Program-made: the position numbers and the translations under genes
Shown here: one piece after another, positions 1-9,869 of the stretch
How positions within the stretch are numbered: the stretch's first letter is position 1
Layout of the letters: each line of letters starts with the position of its first letter
Assembly: GCF_017591425.1 (NCBI RefSeq)
Contig: NW_024465885.1
Location: 38,200,501-38,264,500 of the forward strand
Direction: 5' to 3'
Length of the DNA: 64,000 bases
DNA from: Ochotona curzoniae
Lineage: Eukaryota; Chordata; Mammalia; Lagomorpha; Ochotonidae
The notes under the pieces: generated by a model
Told to the model about the DNA's origin: nothing
Databases searched by the model: none
What the model saw: the letters and a program-made list of their open reading frames with translations, nothing else

Positions 1-479
1 TGCTTGACTGCGAAGAAACCGTCCAGACCACCGCAGAGGTCAAAAACAGCTAGGGAGCGGGAGCTGCCGTCCACCGTGCCCCTGTAGAAGCAGTGGTCCC
101 GGTGGCGCCGAGGTGCGCTCAGCCCGCCTCCCGCCGGCACTAAGCCAGCAGCGCCCAGCGAACCATCCCTTTCCAGGTCCAGGAGGAATCTCCGGCCGCC
201 CGCGTAGACCAGGTAGCCCACCTTGCCACCTCCCGAGTAGAGCTGGTCGATGTTCTGTACGAGCCCGCTGCTCCGGCGCTGCGGCACCCCCGGCTGCGGA
301 TGGCGGGGAGGGTCAGCTGGCTCCTGCGCCTCCTCCCCCTGATGTCGGCTGGGCTGGGCGGCCGCCGCAGCAGCCCGAGGCGGCCCGGCTTTATCCTGGG
401 CAGGTGCCGCAGCGGTGCCGGCCGCGGCCAGCGACAGACGGAGAGCGCACAGCAGCAGGGACGCCCACCAGAGCAGCAT
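1..479 (-). CDS. ADAMTS5: ADAMTS5 exon 1, N-terminal coding part (partial)
   Basis: ADAMTS5 is a secreted zinc metalloprotease (aggrecanase-2) that cleaves aggrecan and versican in extracellular matrix. The minus strand is open from an ATG at 479-477 to the window edge: 159 full codons plus two bases. Residues 1-21 form a signal peptide (MLLWWASLLLCALRLSLAAAG), followed by an Ala/Pro/Gln-rich stretch. The M12B-type propeptide core starts at residue 72 (GLVQNIDQLYSGGGKVGYLV), with HCFYRGTVDG at residue 129 and FDLCGGLDGFF around Cys149. These match my memory of human ADAMTS5 closely, with small changes in the low-complexity part. The start has A at -3. The rest of the propeptide, furin site, catalytic domain and thrombospondin repeats lie beyond the left edge. 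The sibling ADAMTS1 was considered; the motifs fit ADAMTS5 better. Confidence 0.95.
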   Translation of the reverse strand, partial: MLLWWASLLLCALRLSLAAAGTAAAPAQDKAGPPRAAAAAAQPSRHQGEEAQEPADPPRHPQPGVPQRRSSGLVQNIDQLYSGGGKVGYLVYAGGRRFLLDLERDGSLGAAGLVPAGGGLSAPRRHRDHCFYRGTVDGSSRSLAVFDLCGGLDGFFAVK

Positions 480-569
480 AGTGCGCTGCCCGCGGGGAGG
501 GGCTGCGCGACCGGGGGACCTTCTGGTATTTGTTATTCGCTAGGGAAGTTACCGGGGCGGGGAGTGGAG

Positions 570-570
<1 letters not shown>

Positions 571-609
<39 letters not shown>
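571..609. repeat. (CA)n microsatellite
   Basis: A perfect 39-bp CA tract; on the ADAMTS5 sense strand it is (TG)n inside the predicted 5'UTR, about 92 nt before the start codon. It should be length-polymorphic. Confidence 0.95.
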
Positions 610-613
<4 letters not shown>

Positions 614-1004
614 TCTCAAGGTTGACTCAAGTGTCGGAGAGAGGGGGACCGGCAGCAGTGTCTGCCTGTCCCGGCCGCGGTGCCAGCGTGCGAACTTTTC
701 TTTGTTGGTTTGGAAAAATTTTTTGGATTGGAGCTCCGGAAAGGGGGGCGGGGGGGAGAAAAAAAAGAAACGAGGGAAAAAGGGGAAAGAGCAAAAAGCC
801 AGGTGGCAGGGCCCCAGTAAATAGGAGAAAACAAAAAAACAAAACAAAACAACAACAACAACAAAATGCTGCCACGGAGAAAAGTGAAGAAGAGGGCACC
901 GCGCGCCGGGCGGGCAACTGGTGCGCGCCGCCTCGTCGCTGCCCCCTGGCCGCTAGCGACCCGCCGGCTGCGGAGGTTTCAAGCTCTGTGGCCCACTTGC
1001 TTTC

Positions 1005-1073
1005 TTATTTTGTGGGTTTCCTTGGCTCTACGGGAACGAGGAAAAGGGGGAGAAAGAGAGAAGGAAAAGCCAT
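1005..1073 (-). other. upstream ORF in the ADAMTS5 5'UTR (22 aa)
   Basis: The only ATG in the predicted leader opens a 22-codon frame (starts MAFPSLFLPLFLVPV, ends PRKPTK) and stops with TAA at 1007-1005. The start context has T at -3 and G at +4, so it is weak to moderate. It is in frame with the main ORF but closed far upstream of it, so any effect would be as a translation-regulating uORF rather than an N-terminal extension. Whether it is translated is unknown. Confidence 0.4.
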
Positions 1074-1240
1074 AAAAATTAAAACAGAATAGCAGGGGGC
1101 GGCCTTGGGCGAGCCGGTGCGGTGGCGCGTCCGAGTCCCTTGGTTTGCGGTGCCTTCCTCCCCGCGGTCATCCCCAGTCGGCCGCTGCGAGCGCGGAGAG
1201 CAGCGCGAGCGCTGTGAAGATGCGAGGAGGTGGAACAATG

Positions 1241-1248
1241 AATTTATA
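1241..1248 (-). promoter_or_regulatory. TATA box, predicted ADAMTS5 core promoter
   Basis: The minus strand reads GCTATAAATTCATTG here. It lies about 760 bp upstream of the ADAMTS5 ATG, is embedded in CpG-rich DNA and is on the correct strand. It predicts a start site near 1215. Confidence 0.6.
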
Positions 1249-1360
1249 GCGGCATGCCATCCTGCAAGGGCAATTTCAACAATTCGTCACTGCACGCTGC
1301 CTCTTAAAGGGAGAGCTTCCCCCACCGCTCCCACCCTTCCCGGTCCGCGCCTAATCAGAT

Positions 1361-1383
1361 GGGGGAGGGTGGGGTGGGGGGGG
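1361..1383 (+). promoter_or_regulatory. G-quadruplex-capable G-run tract
   Basis: G5-A-G3-T-G4-T-G8 gives four or more G-runs with one-base loops, a canonical quadruplex pattern. It lies about 115 bp upstream of the TATA box on the ADAMTS5 template strand. Confidence 0.55.
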
Positions 1384-2138
1384 TGATCGAGGAAAGGGAG
1401 CCGAGGAAGGAGGAAGGGACCGGGACCTGGCGAGAAAGGAGGAGGGACAAGGGAGGGAACGCAAGCGAGAGGGGAAAAAAAAGTATTTGGGCAAGAAAAA
1501 CAGATTTCCTTGGCCTCATTTAAAGCCACAGCGGCTCCGGGTCTGTCTGATATTTCACAACCAATCGGAGTTGGCTAACCCCGCTTACCTCATCTCCTGA
1601 AGGGGTGTTTTGGTGTGTTTTTAAAGTTATTGGGACATTTCAGGTCTCTCCCTGCCTGCTTCTCGCTTGCTTTTCTTGCCCTTGGTGGGCAGTTCCTGTG
1701 GTTAAGTTTTTCCCCTTTGCACGCCGTTGCGCTCTGGCTCCGTAGCCCTGCAAGTTCCTCCAGCAGGAGAAGGCGCCCCAGCGTCCCCACCCGCGACCCT
1801 GCCCGCGTCCCTTCGCCCCTACGCTCCTTTTGCCTTGCCCCAGCTTTGCCTTTGCCTTGCCCCAGCTACCCCGGGACTCGGGTCGCTCTCGCCATCCTGC
1901 AGCCTCGGCTGTGGCTCCCAGTGACTAACTTCTGCCGGCCACCAGCTGAGCGGCAGGACAGCAGCACAGCCTTAGGCGCTGCCTGGTTTGTTGCTCTGGT
2001 GTCCCAGGCAGAGGGCCCTTTGGGGCCTTGGGACTCCAGGCTTTGTGTGCGACTGCCGAACTCCCCTTTGCAGGGAGCTCTGCACCGGTGCCAACACTTG
2101 TCCTTAAGTCCAGACCACCGGAACTTCCTTTGCTAAAA
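1384..2138. other. ADAMTS5 upstream flank, no gene seen
   Basis: Purine-rich DNA (1384-1500) followed by moderately GC-rich unique sequence. A 17-bp direct repeat TTTGCCTTGCCCCAGCT occurs at 1829-1845 and 1851-1867. No convincing ORF, although promoter-proximal regulatory sequence is likely. Confidence 0.5.
1560..1567 (+). promoter_or_regulatory. CCAAT box (NF-Y-like)
   Basis: ACCAATCGG matches the extended NF-Y consensus. It lies about 315 bp upstream of the TATA box. NF-Y sites work in either orientation, but this distance is longer than typical, so the role is tentative. Confidence 0.3.
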
Positions 2139-2199
2139 ATAAATAATGAATGAGTAAATAAATAAATAAAGTTAATTCTTTCAGCAATTTACGCTCATT
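2139..2199. repeat. left copy of a long imperfect direct repeat flanking the L1
   Basis: AATGAATGAGTAAATAAATA... then TTAATTCTTTCAGCAA here is matched by AATGAATAAGTGAATAAATA... then TTAATTCTTTCAGCAA at 3602-3672. The pair brackets the L1 insertion. Confidence 0.7.
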
Positions 2200-3597
2200 G
2201 CTTATTTTATTTTATTGATTTTTATTATTAATTAGGTTGCATTATGTTACACAGTTTCATAGGCTCTGGGATACCCCCAACTCCTCCCCATACCCTCCCC
2301 CCATGAGGGGTTCCTCCACCTCGATACAGTATTACAGTTCAAATTTAGTCAAGATTCTTTCTTTGCAAACATATACCAAGCATAGAGTCCAGCATCTTAT
2401 TGTCCAGATAAACTCAACGATTTCTTGGGGAGACCTTCTCTGGTCTGAAGGTAGAGCTGGCAGAATATCATCCCGATCAATTAAAAGCCCCAACACAGCA
2501 TCAACAAGAATTTACAACATTATGGAATTAATTGACATGGTATTGAGTAATCAAAATGTTAAGAAAAAATGCAAGTTCTTAACCGCATCCTGTGACTACT
2601 TCATTGACATTTCAATTTTAGTTTATATATAGAACCAGATGCTATAGACCTTAAAATGACTATAGGGTACTATTCAGCTGTCTCGTGTCTATTTTCATTT
2701 TAGTATTTAGCAGTTTATAGTGTTGAAGCATAATTCTGCTGAACTTGGCAGATTTTAGGATAGTCTAAACTGGCTTATAACTCTAACAAGGCATATGTCA
2801 ACAGTTGAGTTGTAGAACAGTTTTAGGAGGGATGTGCAGAGAAATCTTCAATGCCTTAGTGGGGAGTAACCAATCTTTGTGTTCTACCTAGTAAGGTGCA
2901 TGTGAATCCACGCTGACCATTTTCTATCTGGTTCTAAGCTTTCTTTGCTGTTCTCTGTCTATGCATTCTAATTTTTTTGTTCGCTTGTTTGCTTTTTCTA
3001 GGGGTAGGGGGCCTCCAGAGCGACCCAGATGGTCATTACAAGAGAGGGTGGGGATCCAAAGTTGGAACTAAGTAAGGACCAGAGAAAGCTCCTCTTTCTA
3101 GTCCCAAAGAAAGTTTACTGTTCTTCCGTTTCTGTGGACCACTCAAGGCTCCTGGCTGTTGTTCCGAGGACATTGGACCTTGCGAGGAAGGAATTGGACC
3201 CCTTCCATCCCATGTGGGAGATTCAAATGGGAGTGGATGTCCTCAGAATTCTCGGCCTCCAAAGGCAGTCCAATTCCCCGTGGTCTCCTTGGCTTGGGAT
3301 GTACTCCTTGGTGTCTGTACTGATAGTCCTTGGTGAGGATCTGGGAGTCTTCAGGGTTGTAATACAAGCCTCCTTCTGTCTACCTGCTCCACTCTGAGGT
3401 CCTCCCCCTCCACTTTCTGCATATGACCTCCTGTTAAGAGGTTGTCATGATCATTCTTGATTCCCCCTATATGTCTTTGTAGTTTTACTATTGTCTAATG
3501 CTGATTCGAGTCTGTTATCTATGAGTTTCCTGTTATGTTCCTGATAGGTTATACTTCACATCTTCCTCATACATTCTAAGAAGATCGAAGATTTCTC
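2200..3597 (-). mobile_element. L1 fragment, 3' part, antisense
   Basis: Read on the minus strand, this ends with a G-rich polypurine tract (complement of about 2276-2308), then CCTATGAAACTGTGTAACAT and an A/T-rich tail (complement of 2200-2240). That is the organisation of a mammalian L1 3'UTR, and it resembles the sense L1 3' end at 58022-58110. It is 5'-truncated and I saw no reverse-transcriptase motifs. A short open frame at 3367-3143 looks fortuitous. Related sequences at 2139-2199 and 3598-3672 flank it as a diverged target-site duplication. Confidence 0.6.
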
Positions 3598-3672
3598 TGA
3601 ATGAATGAATAAGTGAATAAATAAATAAGTAAATAAAGAAATTTAATTCTTTCAGCAAATTAGGCTCAATCG
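3598..3672. repeat. right copy of the direct repeat flanking the L1
   Basis: Partner of 2139-2199. It is unusually long for a target-site duplication, perhaps because the (AAAT)n part has expanded since insertion. Confidence 0.7.
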
Positions 3673-5217
3673 TTTTTCAAAAGATTAGGATAATTTGTAC
3701 TCTCACTTTCTCTTTCTCCTCTTTGTTAAATGCGAATGAAATGATGAATATGCGTGTTTGCATTTACTCTGGTTCTGTTCTAACTACTCCTTCATCTGCT
3801 GTCTTCCCCAGAAATTCTTCTTAAGAGGAAAAGTTGACTTTCAGGGGAGAAATATGAGTTCTCCTCAGGGAGCAACCGACACTGTGGCTAAAGGCACTGC
3901 AGCTCCTTGTACAATTCCTCTTTGCTTCCTCTAAGGATCCCTTGCAGGAAGGCAGAGAAGAACACTCAAAGACTGACTTCTAGTGAATACCACACGATCA
4001 GCTGCCTTAGCACCCAGAGCATCCAGTTCTACCAGTTTTTCTTTACCCTAGTCTATGAACTCCCCAGGGAGCTAGCACGCAAGCACAAGAAGCATTGTCC
4101 ATTTTCTTTTTTCTCTTTGGTGGTGATGCGGAGCAGAGATGCCCCTTCCCGCCCCTCACCGCCCCACCCCATCCCCGCCCCAGTGGCTTCCAAGCTGATT
4201 GCTTTCTGCAGGTCCACTAGAAAGCCAAGGACTGGTTTGAGGTCTGTAAGCAGAAAATATTCCAGTACTCCCAAGCCACGATTGCCCAGTGTCCAGAGTA
4301 CTGCCACCAAGTCGTTCATCCTGGGGTCCCATTCTTATTTGTAAATTAGGTGGGCACTGGACTCACAGCAACACCCCAGAGGCCCCTGATAGATTTTTGT
4401 CATCCATCGGGTCATGGAGGAAATCGCTGTCCTCTGATCTCCGACCCTCATTCTCTCAGCAGCGGTCAGTTGCCTGGGAGCAGTAGCCCCCAGCTGGATG
4501 GATCGAGACTGAAGGAAAAGAATCTTGATTGGATCAATGTTCTCCGACCCTCTGAGGCCTTCCAGCTAAACGCTCCACATTACTCTGTTCTGTCTAATGC
4601 CCATTGTTTTGTGCCTACCCGTAGCAAAGATTATTATAATGATTATAATAATTATAGTTCCAGTGGGAAAAAATCAATATTTGTTACTAAAAACCGTTTC
4701 AAAGCAACTTTGAGCCCATCAATTTAATAATTTGGTCATTATTGGTATCAAACGGTCATGTTAGGTAACTGCTGTTACATTAGTGTATCATAATTCCTTT
4801 TATTCACACATTGTATATTCAGAATTTGAAGAAACTCCAACTGAATTTTCTTCTTAATGAAGTCTTTCTCCTGTTCCTCAAATTTTGCAACTCTCACATG
4901 AGTCCCAAATCTGAACTTTATGCCTTTAATTACAGAATGCCTTTTATACTCACATATTCAGATAATTATAAATATATTGAACATATGGAAATCAATAAAG
5001 ATCCCAAGGTGAATATCACATGAGAACCACATATTTACAAGGAAAGCAACTAATTAAAGCTTCTAAATATAACAGACACATTCTTACACATTGAGAAAAC
5101 TTTTTGGATGTAACTTTTTTTTTGGAGAAGTAATATGAAACGTAATTTGGTGATGTGTTAGAAATATTACTGTAGTGGATTAGGATGTGCTACCATGTTC
5201 AAGAAAAAATAATGCTT
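3673..5217. other. unique sequence with a C-rich strip, no supported gene
   Basis: Mostly AT-rich, but 4130-4560 is more GC-rich and holds a C-rich strip (4142-4182) with Sp1-like CCCGCCCC and CCCCGCCCC motifs. An 88-codon minus ORF (4319-4053) covers part of it; I do not recognise its product and an in-frame stop lies just upstream of its ATG. It could be a decayed exon, a regulatory element or chance. Confidence 0.4.
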
Positions 5218-5560
5218 GGAGGCCAAAGCATGTAACAGGCTAATCTTAAATCTTTTGCCTGCAGTGCCTACATCCTGTATTAGCACTGGTTTGTGTTCCT
5301 GTTATTCCACAAACAATTCAGATTATGACTTGGGAGAGCAGCGGAGGATGCCTCAATATCCTGCACCTGCATGGAAGAACCAGAAGACGCTTGATATCCT
5401 GCACCTGCATGGAAGAACCAGAAGAAGCTTCTGGCTACTGGTGTTCAATTGGCTCCGTCTGGCCACCATGGCCATTTGGAGAGTGAAGCAGTGGATGGAA
5501 AAATCTCTCAGTCTTTCCTTCTTTCTGTAATTATGCCAATAAAAATAATAGTGCCCGTAA
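5218..5560 (+). mobile_element. C-SINE, old, with internal 38-bp tandem duplication
   Basis: Recognisable lagomorph C-SINE landmarks: CAGCGGAGGATG, GGAAGAACCAGAAGAAGCTT, GGCCATTTGGAGAGTGAAGCAGTGGATGGAAA. The unit at 5356-5393 is repeated at 5394-5431 with two mismatches. Confidence 0.75.
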
Positions 5561-6559
5561 GTCAAAAAAGGTAAATTAAATAAAAATAAAGCAGCCAAAC
5601 CTTTTGTTTTACAGTGGAAAGACAGAATGTACTCATAATAATGTTTATGTGGACTAATTACTACTCCAGTATTTCATTTGTGTATATTTTGTAATAAATT
5701 CCCATTTCATTAATAGAATATATGCTCATGAATAAAATTGATATGTAAGTTTACATTTCCTTGAAGAAAGACTTTGTACTCCAGAATATAAATTGGAAAA
5801 GATGTTATTCATCATTGTATCTGTCAGGGTTGGAGCTGCCTACAGGGCAAAAAAAATTTACTACTGGTCCACTCTCCTGGAACCTAATTTGGTGCTCTGT
5901 CTACAGCACTTCTTAAAATCAACCGAGTTGAACAAATATTCACCATGGAGTTACTGCAGAGTGTTTTGTGAGATCTGCAGGTTTTGTGAGGACGATGAAT
6001 ACACCGTGATTAATGCACTTACAAGGAGCTCACAGTTCAGAGAGAGAGCCAATGATAGCACTAGATAAGCAGAATAGAAGTTGGAAAATACAAATATGGG
6101 AGGAAAGAATCAGAGGAATAATTTCTGCAGATGCTCTGACCCCTGGATTTGCAATATAGCTTCACTCCACGGGGTTTCTGTGTCCTTGTAGGTAGACTAT
6201 ATCTCAAGTATCCATTTACTTAAGTGTTACTTCCTCTCTCCTTTCCTCAAACTGAGTTTATTTGTAAGAGTAAGGAAATTTCTGGCAATAAAATATTAGC
6301 CTACAGCTAAACACCTGTTCTTTACCTCCCACTTAGAAGAATCTGTCTCAAGTCAGTGTTTTCCTTTCCCACAATAAGATGCCTGCCTTAGCCCCTGCTG
6401 CATTTTGAATCCTCTTACCATCATCTCCTTTGCTGCCACAATATATGGATACCGTGAAAGTCAATTTCACTCTACTATTGCTTGTGCCACTTACGTTGCC
6501 TGAAAGTTCTAGATCAGGATTATATATTTGCTGAGGAGGGTAAGACAATATTTGGGACA
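5561..6559. other. unique/ancient DNA, no gene seen
   Basis: AT-rich. The part around 5930-6065 vaguely resembles ancient dispersed repeats of the 'ATATTCACC...GGAGCTCACAGTTC' kind, too diverged for me to classify. Confidence 0.4.
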
Positions 6560-6835
6560 TATGTATAACATATCAGAATGCATGGGTTCAAGTTCACACC
6601 TTGCTTTCGATTCTGGATTCCTGATAAGATACCTTTTAGAGAACAGCAGATAATGCAAGACCCATGTTGAATTCTATACTCTTGGTTATTACCTGACCCA
6701 ATCCTGGCTGTTTTGGGCATTTGGGAAGTGAACCAGCAATTGGGGGCTCTCCCTCTGGCTGTCTGTTTTTAGCTTTCTCTCTCTCATTCTCCTCTCCCTC
6801 TCTGATTTTGACATAGAATTTAAAAATTGACTTAA
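6560..6835 (+). mobile_element. C-SINE, old copy
   Basis: Landmarks: GGGTTCAAGTTC (B-box-like), GCATTTGGGAAGTGAACCAGCAATTGG, and a CTCTCTCTC-rich end followed by GATTTTGACATAGAATTT. The middle is diverged. Confidence 0.65.
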
Positions 6836-6985
6836 AAGAAAATTAAGAAGACTCTAGGTGACATTTTTCTTCCAAAAAAACTTCATTGGTTCCTCTGAGA
6901 CTGCTTTAAGACCAAAAGTTACATTTTGGGAGTAGGCAAAACTATGAGTTCACTCTTTTAATATTGATATGAACCTGATTTCTTT

Positions 6986-7250
6986 AAAAAAATTATTTAT
7001 TCATTTGAAGGCCAACTCACAAATGGCTGTAAAGTTGGAGCTGAGCTGGTCTGAAGCCAGTAGACAGGAGCTTCTTCTGGGTGTTCCATCTGGGTGCAGA
7101 GGCCCAAGTATAAGAGACATCTTTCACTGCTTTCTCTGTTGCATTATCAGGGAGTTGAACTGGAGGTGAAGCAACTTGGATCTGCACTGACTTCTATATG
7201 GGATGCAGGCAGTGCAGGCAGCGGCTTTACTTACTGTGCCACAGTGCTGC
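6986..7250 (-). mobile_element. C-SINE, antisense
   Basis: Starts with the complement of the A-rich tail (TTATTTATTCATTTGAAGGC), then GTCTGAAGCCAG, CAGGAGCTTCTTCTGGG, ATATGGGATGCAGGC, and ends at the tRNA-like head ACTTACTGTGCCACAGTG. Internally shortened near the tail. Confidence 0.85.
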
Positions 7251-7426
7251 TCATTGGTTCTAACAGTTCAGAGGGTGTCACTGTACTGGGACAATTCTTT
7301 GCTCATCATCCAGCCATTTCCCTGCTTTTCCTTCTTCTCCAAATGCAATAGTGGTAGAAGATGCATCATAGCACACAATATCACATATATTAGCACATAC
7401 TACCCACATCAGCTCGCATGTGAGAA

Positions 7427-7430
<4 letters not shown>

Positions 7431-7474
<44 letters not shown>
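7431..7474. repeat. (CA)n microsatellite
   Basis: A perfect CA tract of about 44 bp. Confidence 0.95.
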
Positions 7475-7479
<5 letters not shown>

Positions 7480-8514
7480 TCTAGGCTGCACTAACGGGTA
7501 GACAGACATTTCTCATCAGGAATTGTATAACTGGGAAAGGATTTGATCAACTGTAAATAAACTTCCCTGAGAGCAGCATTGCAGGGAATTTAATCTTTTT
7601 AAGAGATGTTTACTGCATCCTGATAAAATTCCAAGCCATCTATATATGCTTACTTAATATTATAACAAGTAAGTTTGGGGTCAGCTAGATTTTCCTTTTT
7701 CTTATAAACAGAAATTTTACACTGGATGAAAGCCTTCAAATGAATAATGTACATATGTATTATTTAAGACATGCAGGTGTTATCTGCAAAGCAAAACCCA
7801 CATGTCTGTTTTATATGTTGACCAGCTGCGAAATGTTGTTTTAGCTTTTCTCACAATTATGCACATATTACTTGCTTTTATGAGTTACCCCAGTTACTTT
7901 TTTTCTTTATTTTCCAGAAATCAACTCAAATCTAACCTTACTGGAAACACGTGGAAAATCAGGAATTTCAGCCCAAAGTAATTCGAGACCTTTGAGGTTT
8001 TCTCTCCCTTTTCTTTGTGATGGCAAATTTCAAGCAAAGATTTCAAATTACTTAATGAGTAGCAGTTGCAGTCATTATTGCTGAAGCTGTTGCTCCTTAG
8101 TCCTACTATATACGTATGTATATATATATATATGAATATGTATATATGAATTTACATCTTAAAATTGCCTTTATAAAAGTCCAGAATGTTAGTCTTCTTG
8201 GAATGTATTCAGTCTCTCTCTACTGAATGTATTTATTTTACTCTGATCAATAAAACAAGTTGAAATTAGTCTATCAGCTGGTTACTATGCTTAATAAAGA
8301 AGACAGCTCTTAGTTGAAACACAGCTGTTAATTATTGGTTGGTTCACTCTCTAGATCCCCCTTGGCTTCTATGACAGCACAGAGTTCTCTAATCAAAATG
8401 TTCCTCTCCAAGTAAACATCTGGATGCATGCAAATTTCTTAGATGGCCTATGGAGTCAAAATACAGCATCAGTTATTCAGGACTGCTAATGGGCTTACCT
8501 AACTTTCTCTTGTC
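7475..8514. other. unique AT-rich DNA
   Basis: No gene or confident repeat apart from a (TA)n tract near 8106-8150. Confidence 0.5.
8106..8150. repeat. (TA)n-rich simple repeat
   Basis: Alternating TA with interruptions (TATATACGTATGTATATATA). Confidence 0.8.
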
Positions 8515-8805
8515 TAAAGATTTATTTTTATTTGTTTAGAGAGAAGGGTTGGGGCGGGGGGCAGAGACAGGGAAAGAAAGATATTCCATCTGCTAGTTCA
8601 CTCTCCAATTGCTTCAACGATCAGGGCTGGGCCAGGCCAAACACCAGAGACAGGAGTTTCAGCTCATTGTTCCACATGAGTGCAGGGACCCAGTTTCTGC
8701 TGTTGAGTCCCAAGTGGAGCATCCAGGATTCCAACCAGCCCCCAAAAGGGATGCCAGCATTGGGATCCCTGGCTTTACATACTACAACACAATGTTAATG
8801 CCATC
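8515..8805 (-). mobile_element. C-SINE, antisense, diverged
   Basis: AAAGATTTATTTTTATTTG tail complement, CATCTGCTAGTTCACTCTCCAA, CACATGAGTGCAGGGACCCA, and a degenerate head around GGGATGCCAGCATTGGGATCC. The GGGCGGGGGGC insertion at about 8552 is unusual. Confidence 0.75.
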
Positions 8806-9496
8806 TCACCTACCTTTTAATGCATACCTTTCCTGCACAGGTTTTAACTTGTGAAACACCAACATTCTGACTTACAGTCCCGAAATAGGTCCATATATAG
8901 ATACTACATTGTTAGTCACTTTATTTCGCTCTTGTTTTTCAGGGCCTTAAAAACAGGAAGTGACTGTGAATCCTGATTACTTATTCATGTAATGAAGGTT
9001 TGATTTATGCCCTTGTGCAGGCCCAGGTCTGTTGCTAGCTGATGTGGCTGCAGTTGCAAGAAGGTCCTCACTCTGACTTTGCACACATGAGTAGTTGAAC
9101 ATGAAGTAATAGCAAAAAAAGGACAAGGGCTTGCATTAACTTACAGTTCAGGGAACCAATTTTGCTCCTGGTTTCTAAGAATCAGACTCTTATTTTTTTT
9201 CTTCTCTTCCAGTGTTGTTCATGCTCTTCCACCTATGTTAGTGTTAAAAGTGTATTTCTTTGGCATTCGGGGACATGAGGTGGGGAGGAAATGATGGTGT
9301 TACAGTGCTGATGACATGCAACCCCATGTGCATAGTTATTGTTTAAAGATAAGCAAGGGGATTCCCCCATCAGCCCCAAGTGCAAAAGCTATCAGACCCA
9401 AGATGGTCTATGTCAGTTTTGGTTCAATCTGTGAACCTGCTTCTATTGGTTTATACCTGAAAGAGGTCCTCTAACAGCTGATTTTATAAGTACCTG
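8806..9496. other. unique DNA, no feature seen
   Basis: No ORF or repeat family recognised. Confidence 0.4.
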
Positions 9497-9803
9497 GCCC
9501 ACCACAGTGGTTCAGTGACTAAATGCTTGCCTTACACGTGCCACATGGGCACTGGCTTGTATCCCAGCTGCTCCACTTAGTATCCAGCTTCTGGATTGTG
9601 CTCTGGGAAAGCAGTGGAGGATTACCCAGAGTCTTGGGAAATTGCATCCACCTGGGGAACCTGGAAGGCGCTCCAGCTTCCTGGCTTTGGATAGGCTCAG
9701 CTCTGGCCATTGAGACCACTTGAGGAGTGAACCAGTGGACAGAAGATCTTTCTCTCTATAAATCTGTCTTTGTAATAAAAATAAGTGAATCTTTAAAAAA
9801 AAA
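9497..9803 (+). mobile_element. C-SINE, near full length
   Basis: Complete order: tRNA-like head (CCACAGTGGTTCAGTGACTAAA), GCTGCTCCACTTAGTATCCAGC, GGGAAAGCAGTGGAGGAT, GAGGAGTGAACCAGTGGACAGAAG, then AATAAAAATAAGTGAATCTTT tail. Confidence 0.92.
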
Positions 9804-9869
9804 GCTTAATTACCTACAGTTGTGTTACTAAACCAGTTATAATTTACATTTATATAAATGTATATATTT

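Larger units (their letters stand above)
480..1215 (-). other. ADAMTS5: ADAMTS5 predicted 5'UTR
   Basis: This is the stretch between the coding start and the transcription start inferred about 25-30 bases downstream of the TATA box at 1241-1248. It is GC-rich with purine/pyrimidine runs, a (TG)n tract on the sense strand (571-609), a (TTG)n-like tract (about 839-866) and one ATG-initiated upstream ORF (1073-1005). No other ATG exists on the sense strand between 1073 and 479. The right boundary is inferred and could shift if other start sites are used; a spliced 5'UTR cannot be excluded. Confidence 0.6.
1..1330. promoter_or_regulatory. CpG island over ADAMTS5 exon 1 and promoter
   Basis: CpG dinucleotides are frequent through exon 1 and the predicted leader (for example 370-430, 895-970, 1110-1215) and become rare after about 1.9 kb, where the DNA turns AT-rich. 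This is the expected signature of an unmethylated promoter island. Confidence 0.7.

Noticed and set aside
391..609. Peptides beginning with repeated Cys-Val
   Set aside because: Translation of the (CA)n microsatellite; the same happens at 7278-7475.
113..824. Plus-strand ORFs across the GC-rich start of the window
   Set aside because: They are shadows of ADAMTS5 exon 1 and its leader on the other strand and run through the (CA)n tract.
3029..3397. 122-codon plus ORF over the L1 fragment
   Set aside because: Runs antisense to the L1 and has no recognisable motif.
5820..6070. 91-codon ORF as a gene
   Set aside because: The region looks like an ancient dispersed repeat and the frame shows no domain.
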